From NCBI GenBank assembly GCA_900548125.1, contig URJN01000005.1, positions 1 through 20,140 of the forward strand: a DNA stretch of 20,140 nt, read 5' to 3'. Shown here piece after piece: positions 14,761-20,140 of the stretch. This stretch comes from an uncultured Eubacteriales bacterium (GTDB lineage: Bacteria; Bacillota; Clostridia; Christensenellales; Aristaeellaceae). Each line of letters begins with the position of its first letter. Positions within the stretch are counted from its first letter, which is position 1. Position numbers and translations under genes: made by a program. Under the pieces are notes generated by a model. The model saw only the letters and a program-made list of their open reading frames with translations. It searched no databases and had not been told where the DNA came from.

Positions 14761-14848
14761 TTGTCATTTCGTATAAAGCCAGAGGCAAAACCCCAGCATG
14801 TTGACTTTATCACGTCCGGACGCATGGACGCTGACTACTCCCTAATTC
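14753..14848 (-). promoter_or_regulatory. Manganese riboswitch (yybP-ykoY)
   Basis: The minus-strand leader of mntP shows the yybP-ykoY hallmarks: AGGGAGTAG (14843-14835), a helix ATAAAGTC pairing with GGCTTTAT, and the 3' conserved CAAGACT (14763-14757). P1 is formed by ATTAG (14846-14842) and CTAAT (14758-14754). This class senses Mn2+ and is commonly found upstream of mntP. I judged it by eye against the known pattern. Confidence 0.87.
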
Positions 14849-14854
14849 CCACAT

Positions 14855-14883
14855 ATTATAAGGGAATTCGTAAAAAAAGTCAA
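14855..14883 (-). promoter_or_regulatory. Sigma-A promoter for mntP
   Basis: Minus strand TTGACT (14883-14878), 17-base spacer, TATAAT (14860-14855). Start of transcription near 14848, just at the 5' end of the riboswitch. The -35 box almost touches the terminator of the ABC transporter operon. Between 14614 and 14715 the leader continues with a possible CCTGC/GCAGG stem but I see no further element there. Confidence 0.9.
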
Positions 14884-14886
14884 TGG

Positions 14887-14929
14887 AAAAGAAAAATTCC
14901 GATAAACTCTGAAAGAGCTTACCGGAATT
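14887..14929 (-). terminator. Intrinsic terminator of the nucleoside ABC transporter operon
   Basis: In the minus-strand RNA AATTCCGGTAAGCTC (14929-14915) pairs with GAGTTTATCGGAATT (14909-14895), 15 pairs including two G-U, 5-base loop, then TTTTTC. It starts 3 bases after the last permease stop codon. Confidence 0.9.
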
Positions 14930-14932
14930 CGG

Positions 14933-15919
14933 TCAGCGTTCCTCGCGGAAATATGCCAATCCCAGACTGGCTGGCGGCTGATTCTCACGCTTTTTGCGAA
15001 GCGAGGTGACAACCAGCACGACGATGGTTACCAGATAGGGAACCATCTGAATCAGGTCTGTCACATAGCCGGGAACCGAGATGCCCATCAGCGTCGGCAT
15101 GAACTGATACAGCCAATAGAGCAGACCGAACAGATAGGAACCCCAGATGGCGTTCAGCGGCTTCCACGTCGTGAAGATGACCAACGCGACGGCGAGCCAG
15201 CCCAGTGCCTCAATTTGCGTTGTGGTTGCCCAGATACCCTGATTGTAATCCAGCACATAGTACAGACCGCCTAGACCGGAGATGCCTGCGCCCAGACAGG
15301 TCGCCAGATACTTGTATCGGGTGACGCTGATGCCGGCAGCGTCGGCGGTTGCGGGGTTTTCACCGATGGCGCGCAGATTCAGACCGACGCGCGTATGGTT
15401 CAGAATGTGGTGAAGAACGATTGCCAGAATGATGGCGGCGTATACCATGAATCCATAGTTAAACACCGTCTGCCCGATGATGCCGAGTTGGGGAAGAAGG
15501 GGCAGCTTGGTCTGGAACGTCTTGTAAACCATGCTCTGCGTTGCGGTGCGTCCGTTGAGGATGTACACGCCGAAGAAGTTGGCGACGCCCATGCCAAACG
15601 TCGTCAGCGCAAGACCGGTAACATTCTGATTGGCGCGCAGGCTGATGGTCAGGAAGCTGTAAATGAGTCCGCCGAGCATCGACGCGACGAACGCGCAGAT
15701 CAGCGCGATGACGACGCACAACACCATATTGGGATTAGCGGCGGTATTCTCATAGATATAAGCACTGGCAAAGCCCGCGAAGCCGCCCAGATACATGATG
15801 CCTGGCACGCCGAGATTCAGATTGCCGCTCTTTTCGGTGATGATTTCACCCATTGCGCCGTACATAATGATAGTACCAAAGGGAATGGCGCGCATGATCC
15901 ATGCGATAAGCGTATCCAT
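14933..15919 (-). CDS. ABC transporter permease, BMP/nucleoside type (second permease)
   Basis: A 328-residue polytopic membrane protein, one half of the channel of a nucleoside-type ABC importer. The N-terminal FGTIIMYGAMGEIITEKSG (14-32) and GVPGIMYLGGFAGF blocks are typical of the BPD_transp_2 permeases related to Bacillus NupQ/YufQ, as is LTTFGMGVANFFGVY (104-118). About eight to ten hydrophobic segments are present. The start ATG overlaps the stop of the preceding permease (TGATG at 15919), with AAGGAGG inside the end of that gene, showing coupled translation. It is the last gene of the operon and is followed at once by a terminator. Confidence 0.93.
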   Translation of the reverse strand: MDTLIAWIMRAIPFGTIIMYGAMGEIITEKSGNLNLGVPGIMYLGGFAGFASAYIYENTAANPNMVLCVVIALICAFVASMLGGLIYSFLTISLRANQNVTGLALTTFGMGVANFFGVYILNGRTATQSMVYKTFQTKLPLLPQLGIIGQTVFNYGFMVYAAIILAIVLHHILNHTRVGLNLRAIGENPATADAAGISVTRYKYLATCLGAGISGLGGLYYVLDYNQGIWATTTQIEALGWLAVALVIFTTWKPLNAIWGSYLFGLLYWLYQFMPTLMGISVPGYVTDLIQMVPYLVTIVVLVVTSLRKKRENQPPASLGLAYFREER

Positions 15920-17019
15920 CAGGCAGCCTCCTTGCCCGCGTGCGTGCGGAATACCGGTTTGTAATTGATGAAGAATTCGCTTCCGAGGATGAAGAAGAGG
16001 ATGATGCCCGCAATGATGTCGCTGGCAAAGTCATTCAGATTGTACGCGGAAGCGATTTCGGCTGCGCCTTTATTCAGAAAGATGAGCAGGAAGGAAATCA
16101 GTGCCATGGTGAACGTGTTGAACTTGGCGAGCCAGGCGACGATAATCGCGGTAAAACCGTTGCCGCCCGCCGTGCCGGTAGAAATCGCCTGATCGCGTCC
16201 GCCGACGATGAGGAAGCCGGTCAGACCGCAGAGAGCACCGGAGAGAATCATGGTGCGGATGATGACCTTGCCGACGTTGATGCCCGCGTAGCGCGCGGTG
16301 TTTTCGCTTTCGCCGACGACGGAGATTTCATAGCCCTGCTTGGAATAACGCAGATAGCAGTACATGGCAATGGTCAGCACGACGACGACAATCAGATTGA
16401 TGGTATAACGCTGACCCATGATCTGCGGGAACCAGCCTGCCTTGCTCTTCATGTTCAGCTTGCCCAAGCTGGAAGCCTGACCGCGCCAGATATTGACGCA
16501 GCAGGCGACGAGTTGAATGGCAACGTAGTTCATCATCAGGGTGAACAGCGTTTCGTTGGTCGAGAACTTGGCTTTAAACCACGCGGGGATAAAGCCCCAG
16601 ACTGCACCGGCGAGAACACCCACGACGAGCATCACGGTATACAGCAGCCAGTTCGGCAGTTTTCCGCCGTAATAAACCATGACTGCGGCGGTTGCCAGTG
16701 CGCCCATCAAGACCTGACCTTCCGCGCCGATGTTCCAGAAGCGCATTCTGAATGCAGGTGCCAGCGCGATGCCAATCAAAAGCAGGGAGGCGAGGTCGCG
16801 CATCGCCCATGAAAAACGCATTGTTGTGCTGAACGTTCCCTGAATCATCGCTTTGTAAACGTCGAGCGGGTTCAGTCCGGTGACGAAGAAGATGAACATG
16901 GCGTCTACAATCAGGGCGAGAACGACTGCGATCAGTCGGATTGTAATCTTCTTGCCTGCGGGAATTTCTCCGCGTTTGACGACGCGAATCAGCGGCTCAC
17001 TGTGTTTTGTCGTCTGCAT
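15919..17019 (-). CDS. ABC transporter permease, BMP/nucleoside type (first permease)
   Basis: A 366-residue integral membrane protein related to Bacillus NupP/YufP. A basic N-terminal stretch (about 1-27) is followed by a first membrane helix (28-46) and the motif GLNPLDVYKAMIQGTF (48-63), characteristic of this permease subfamily. The middle has IGAEGQVLMGALA (96-108), a conserved loop thought to contact the ATPase in related permeases. About eight further hydrophobic segments follow. The start ATG overlaps the ATPase gene stop (TGATG at 17019), and AAAGGAGG inside that gene's end is the ribosome binding site. With the second permease it should form the heterodimeric channel. Confidence 0.93.
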   Translation of the reverse strand: MQTTKHSEPLIRVVKRGEIPAGKKITIRLIAVVLALIVDAMFIFFVTGLNPLDVYKAMIQGTFSTTMRFSWAMRDLASLLLIGIALAPAFRMRFWNIGAEGQVLMGALATAAVMVYYGGKLPNWLLYTVMLVVGVLAGAVWGFIPAWFKAKFSTNETLFTLMMNYVAIQLVACCVNIWRGQASSLGKLNMKSKAGWFPQIMGQRYTINLIVVVVLTIAMYCYLRYSKQGYEISVVGESENTARYAGINVGKVIIRTMILSGALCGLTGFLIVGGRDQAISTGTAGGNGFTAIIVAWLAKFNTFTMALISFLLIFLNKGAAEIASAYNLNDFASDIIAGIILFFILGSEFFINYKPVFRTHAGKEAA

Positions 17020-18569
17020 CAGGCGATGCCTCCTTTCTGCTGCGGCTCGCGCAGTTTGGTCATCAGCAGACCAACTTCTTCCTTGCTGGTCTTGCGTCCT
17101 TCGACGATGCCGTTGTTCTTACCGCCGCAAAGCACCAGCACGCGGTCGCAGAGGTCGATCAGCACGTCCAGGTCTTCGCCGACGTAGATGATGGCTACGC
17201 CTTTACGCTTTTGTTCATTGAGCAGGTGATAGATGGTGTAGCTCGTGTTGATATCCAGACCGCGAACGGCGTAGGCAGTCATCAGCACGGAGGGGCTTGC
17301 CGCAATTTCGCGTCCGACAAGCACCTTCTGCACGTTGCCGCCGGAAAGACGGGAAACCGGTGTGCTGACCGACGGCGTAACGACGCCCAGAGAATCCTTG
17401 ATTTCTTCGGCAAGATGGCGCGGTGCGCGGCGGTCGGCGATGGGGGAATGACCCTGTCCGTAGCTCTTGAGCATCATGTTGTCAATCATGCCCATCGAGC
17501 CGACCAGACCCATGCCCAGACGATCCTCCGGAACGAAGGAGAGATGAACGCCCATGTCGCGGATGTCCTTGGGAGATTTGCCAATCAGCTGTTCCGCCGT
17601 GGAATCGCGGTCGTCATCCGGATAGTAGACGACGCTGGAATCGGGATCGGTCAGCTGCAAGCCGGCGATGGCTTCCAGCAGCTCTTTCTGTCCGTTGCCG
17701 GAAATGCCCGCGATACCCAGAATCTCGCCGCTGAACGCATCAAAAGAGATATTATCCAGCACGCGGACGCCTTCGCTGTTGGTGACGCTCAGGTTGTGTA
17801 CGCTCAGACGCAGATGGGGATCGACCGGTTCGGGACGCTCGATATTCAACTCGACCTTTTTGCCGACCATCATTTCCGTCAGAGAGGCTTCGCTGGCGTT
17901 TGCGGTTTCAACCGTGCCGATGTATTCACCCTTGCGCAGAATCGCAACGCGGTCGGAAATTTCCAGCACTTCGTGGAGCTTGTGGGTGATGATGATGATG
18001 GATTTTCCGTCCTTGCGCATATTGCGCATGACGTTAAAGAGCTTTTCGGTTTCCTGCGGAGTCAGAACGGCGGTCGGCTCGTCGAGAATCAGAATCTGCG
18101 CGCCGCGATAGAGCATTTTAATGATTTCAAGCGTCTGCTTCTGGCTGACGCTCATCTCATAGACCTTTTGATCCAGGTCGATATCAAATGCGTATTTGTC
18201 GCAGATGGCACGCGCCTTCTCGCGGATGGCTTTCAGATCGTACTTTTCGTGCTGATCCATGACCAGCGCGATATTTTCGACGGCGGTGAATACGTCAATG
18301 AGCTTGAAATGCTGATGAACCATGCCGATGCCCAGGGCGTAGGCATCCTTCGGGCTGCGAATCTCAGCAGGCTTTTCATCGACCAGAAGCTCACCGCCGT
18401 CAGGATAGTATATACCGGCGATCATGTTCATCAGCGTCGTTTTGCCGCTGCCGTTTTCGCCCAGCAGGGAGAGAATTTCTCCTCGGCGGACGGTCAGGGA
18501 GATATCGCTGTTGGCAACAACGCTGCCGAATGTCTTGGTAATATGGCGCAGTTCAATGGCATTTTGCAT
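17019..18569 (-). CDS. ABC transporter ATP-binding protein with two ABC domains, nucleoside type
   Basis: The energising subunit of the importer, 516 residues, similar in layout to Bacillus NupO/YufO. Domain 1 has Walker A GENGSGKT (37-44), the Q-loop Q86, a degenerate signature SVSQKQ (140-145), Walker B ILILDEPTA (159-167) and the H-loop histidine H196. Domain 2 has an altered Walker A, GISGNGQK (288-295), a good signature LSGGN (408-412) and a Walker-B region LMTAYAVRGLD (429-439) without the usual acidic pair; the switch histidine is absent. One weak and one intact site is normal for this family, and the two halves complement each other. The ATG at 18567-18569 has AAGGAG 13 bases upstream, a rather long spacing. 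The gene follows the binding-protein gene after a strong hairpin. Confidence 0.93.
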   Translation of the reverse strand: MQNAIELRHITKTFGSVVANSDISLTVRRGEILSLLGENGSGKTTLMNMIAGIYYPDGGELLVDEKPAEIRSPKDAYALGIGMVHQHFKLIDVFTAVENIALVMDQHEKYDLKAIREKARAICDKYAFDIDLDQKVYEMSVSQKQTLEIIKMLYRGAQILILDEPTAVLTPQETEKLFNVMRNMRKDGKSIIIITHKLHEVLEISDRVAILRKGEYIGTVETANASEASLTEMMVGKKVELNIERPEPVDPHLRLSVHNLSVTNSEGVRVLDNISFDAFSGEILGIAGISGNGQKELLEAIAGLQLTDPDSSVVYYPDDDRDSTAEQLIGKSPKDIRDMGVHLSFVPEDRLGMGLVGSMGMIDNMMLKSYGQGHSPIADRRAPRHLAEEIKDSLGVVTPSVSTPVSRLSGGNVQKVLVGREIAASPSVLMTAYAVRGLDINTSYTIYHLLNEQKRKGVAIIYVGEDLDVLIDLCDRVLVLCGGKNNGIVEGRKTSKEEVGLLMTKLREPQQKGGIA

Positions 18570-18604
18570 AAGGTGCCGTTCACTCCTTCAAAGTAAATAA
18601 ACAG

Positions 18605-18635
18605 CGAAAAGGGAAGCGGATGGCTTCCCTTTTCG
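18605..18635 (-). terminator. Hairpin between binding-protein and ATPase genes (partial terminator or 3' stabiliser)
   Basis: CGAAAAGGGAAGC (minus strand 18635-18623) pairs perfectly with GCTTCCCTTTTCG (18617-18605) around a 5-base loop. The T tract is within the stem. It lies 28 bases after the binding-protein stop, a usual place for a leaky terminator or a hairpin protecting the 3' end of the more abundant binding-protein message. Confidence 0.75.
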
Positions 18636-18663
18636 TTTAAAGCTTCGATGCAGGAATTGCAGA

Positions 18664-19899
18664 TTACTGCGCGTCCTCAACGATGCCGTCGATGCGCAGG
18701 GTGAAGTAAGGAGCACTGCGGAAGGTAGACTCCTCAAAAGCACCGTCCACGATGGCTTCGTAGGTCTCGCCCTGATAGGAAACCGTGCCGGTAGCCCAGT
18801 CCATGATGGTCATGTCGCACGGGGCAGAGGTGACGGTCTCGCCGTTCACAGTGAAGGTATTGACATCGAAAACCTTCAGGCTGCCGTCGCGCAGAGCAGC
18901 TTCAACCTCGGCAACCTTCTCGGCAGTGCCGGCGGCGCAGGACGGTCCAAGGGTCGTGATGGCAACAGCACCATCGTCATAGCCCTTCGCCCAGTCGGAG
19001 GGGATTTCCTCGCCGTTGAGCATCGCGGTGAACAGCTCCTTGTAGAACACGGACCAGACGTTGGTCGCAGAGGTCAGAGCCGCAGTCGGAGCGGTCGGGA
19101 GCATGTCGATGTTGTAGCCGATAGAGTAGCAGACAGTGCCGACATCATGGAGCTTCTGAACAGCAGCAGGAGCACCGGTGGAGTCGGCGTGCTGACCGAT
19201 GATGACGCAGCCCTTCGCGACGAGTGCTTCGGCGGCGGCGCCTTCCTTGTCGATATCAAACCAGGAGTTGGTGTACATCACTTCCATGGTCACGTTCGGA
19301 ACGATAGAGCGAACGCCGAGGAAGAAAGCAGTGTAGCCGGAGATAACCTCAGCGTAGTTGTAAGCACCGACATAGCCAATCTTCACGTTGCCGTCAGCGT
19401 CGAAGGAGTTCGGCTGCTTCTCAGCAGTGAGGGTGCCGTCGTTCATCAGCTCAGCGAGCTTCATGCCGGCGACAACACCGGATACATAGCGGGACTGGAA
19501 CACCTTGGTGAAAGCGTTCTTCAGGTTGTCGCAACCGGAGAGCGCAGCGAAGTCGCCGGTCATGGCAACGAAGGTGACGTCCGGATATTCTTCAGCGGCA
19601 AGAGCGATATAGCTCTGATGACCATAGGAGTTGGAGATGATCAGGTTGCAGCCCTGACCAACGAGGTCGAGCGCGCTGTCATAGCAGGTCTGATCTTCCG
19701 GAACCTTATACTTCCAAACGATCTTATCAGAAAGACCAAGCTCGGCAGCAGCCTGCTTGATGCCTTCCATATGAGCCAGCGTATAGCCTTCGGTTTCGTC
19801 GCCGAGCATCACGGCACCAATCTTCAGGTCAGCAGCGAGGGCGACACAGGCTGCCATGCACAGCATTGCGGCGAGCATCAGAGCAATCAGCTTCTTCAT
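18664..19899 (-). CDS. BMP-family (PnrA-like) substrate-binding protein of nucleoside ABC transporter
   Basis: The extracellular binding protein that should deliver a nucleoside to the membrane complex encoded downstream. The 411-residue protein starts with a secretion signal (MKK, then a hydrophobic stretch to about residue 22). The mature part begins DLKIGAVMLGDETEGYT, the usual BMP domain start, and contains IIGQHADSTGAPAAV, which matches a conserved region of PnrA/BmpA proteins. The signal has cysteines at 14 and 18, but the sequence before C18 (MAA) is a poor lipobox and an ALA-AD signal peptidase I site follows, so whether it is a lipoprotein is unclear. The C-terminus has about 60 more residues than short members, with a domain around NGETVTSAPCDMTIMDW. 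AAGGAGG precedes the ATG. First gene of the operon. Confidence 0.93.
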   Translation of the reverse strand: MKKLIALMLAAMLCMAACVALAADLKIGAVMLGDETEGYTLAHMEGIKQAAAELGLSDKIVWKYKVPEDQTCYDSALDLVGQGCNLIISNSYGHQSYIALAAEEYPDVTFVAMTGDFAALSGCDNLKNAFTKVFQSRYVSGVVAGMKLAELMNDGTLTAEKQPNSFDADGNVKIGYVGAYNYAEVISGYTAFFLGVRSIVPNVTMEVMYTNSWFDIDKEGAAAEALVAKGCVIIGQHADSTGAPAAVQKLHDVGTVCYSIGYNIDMLPTAPTAALTSATNVWSVFYKELFTAMLNGEEIPSDWAKGYDDGAVAITTLGPSCAAGTAEKVAEVEAALRDGSLKVFDVNTFTVNGETVTSAPCDMTIMDWATGTVSYQGETYEAIVDGAFEESTFRSAPYFTLRIDGIVEDAQ

Positions 19900-19952
19900 G
19901 GGTTTTGTTCCTCCTTGCAGTCAACAAGTAACAAAAAAATGATAACGCTGAC

Positions 19953-19981
19953 ATGATACCGCATCTTTAGAATGTTGTAAA
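19953..19981 (-). promoter_or_regulatory. Candidate sigma-A promoter of the transporter operon
   Basis: Minus strand TTTACA (19981-19976), 17-base spacer, TATCAT (19958-19953): 5/6 in both boxes. It would start transcription near 19946, giving a leader of about 46 bases. Further A/T-rich -10-like sequences lie upstream (TATTAT, TATAAA near 20010-20038) but lack a partner -35. Confidence 0.65.
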
Positions 19982-20036
19982 GAGTTAAATGAAAAATAAC
20001 AGGTATAATATCGAATAAATGAGCATGCGATATTTA

Positions 20037-20062
20037 TAATGTTCGTAAACATACGAACATTA
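20037..20062. promoter_or_regulatory. Perfect palindrome with CGAAC half-sites, candidate operator
   Basis: TAATGTTCGTA (20037-20047), 4-base spacer AACA, TACGAACATTA (20052-20062): an 11-bp perfect inverted repeat. It lies between the end of the upstream gene and the transporter promoter, about 55 bases before the -35 box. The half-site CGAACATT matches the core of Bacillus PurR boxes (CGAACWWT), which fits a nucleoside transporter, but that is inference; the arrangement differs from the tandem Bacillus sites. Confidence 0.5.
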
Positions 20063-20095
20063 AACACAGCAACACGCACTGGACGGTCGAAATAT

Positions 20096-20140
20096 TTACC
20101 TTGTGGGCACAATCTCCAACCAGTATCCATCAGGGTCTTC
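20096..20140 (-). CDS. C-terminal end of a glyoxalase I-like (VOC family) protein, partial
   Basis: Only the last 14 codons are in the window: EDPDGYWLEIVPTR then TAA (20098-20096). The motif (D/E)DPDGYWxEI is the familiar end of lactoylglutathione lyase/VOC proteins, where the Glu is a metal ligand. With so little sequence the exact enzyme cannot be told. It is on the same strand as, and upstream of, the transporter operon, and no terminator is clear between them apart from the palindrome at 20037-20062. Confidence 0.65.
   Translation of the reverse strand, partial: EDPDGYWLEIVPTR

Noticed and set aside
17007..18596. Plus-strand open frame of 529 codons opposite the ATPase gene
   Set aside because: Antisense shadow; the opposite strand has Walker motifs and fits the operon.
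20037..20062. LexA/SOS box
   Set aside because: The Firmicute LexA box is CGAAC-N4-GTTCG; here the half-sites are in the reverse order (GTTCG ... CGAAC) with an 8-base gap.

Overview
The window reads as a stretch of a chromosome from a spore-forming, low-to-mid GC Clostridia-type bacterium. The evidence is a small acid-soluble spore protein (SASP)-like gene, strong GGAGG ribosome binding sites, consensus sigma-A promoters, a manganese (yybP-ykoY) riboswitch, the metG-tatD pair known from Firmicutes, and a Firmicute-style BMP/Nup nucleoside ABC transporter. I cannot name the genus from sequence alone. No prophage, insertion sequence, CRISPR array, tRNA or rRNA is visible; this is core-like chromosome.

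Layout. Positions 1-2164 (minus strand) carry dapA and asd, the branch-point enzymes of lysine/diaminopimelate synthesis. They are separated by an asd terminator and by a dapA leader that holds its own terminator hairpin and a competing stem. From a divergent intergenic region, 2437-10995 (plus strand) is a long co-oriented run: an M20 amidohydrolase, a DUF624 membrane protein, a SASP-like protein overlapping a SAM-dependent methyltransferase, the redox chaperone Hsp33 (hslO), and three genes of unknown role. Those three are a TPR protein with a C-terminal helix-turn-helix, an alpha-helical repeat protein, and a zinc-ribbon membrane protein with TPR and chitobiase-C-like domains.

Positions 11003-14137 (plus) start at a perfect TTGACA-17-TATAAT promoter with a short terminator-bearing leader, followed by metG and tatD. 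The tatD reading frame runs past its normal end, through its terminator and into the opposite-strand gene. Positions 14053-14883 (minus) hold mntP, a manganese exporter with its own promoter, riboswitch and expression-platform terminator.

Positions 14887-19981 (minus) form a four-gene nucleoside-type ABC transporter operon: substrate-binding protein, dual-ATPase, and two permeases that overlap end to end. A strong hairpin follows the binding-protein gene, probably giving more binding protein than transporter. Upstream lies a perfect 11-bp-arm palindrome with CGAAC half-sites, and the window ends in the last 14 codons of a glyoxalase-like gene.

The least explained parts are the three-gene TPR-HTH / helical-repeat / zinc-ribbon module (6485-10995), the dapA and metG leaders, the palindrome before the nucleoside transporter, and the overlong tatD. 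I see no unambiguous novel system; the three-gene module is the best candidate.
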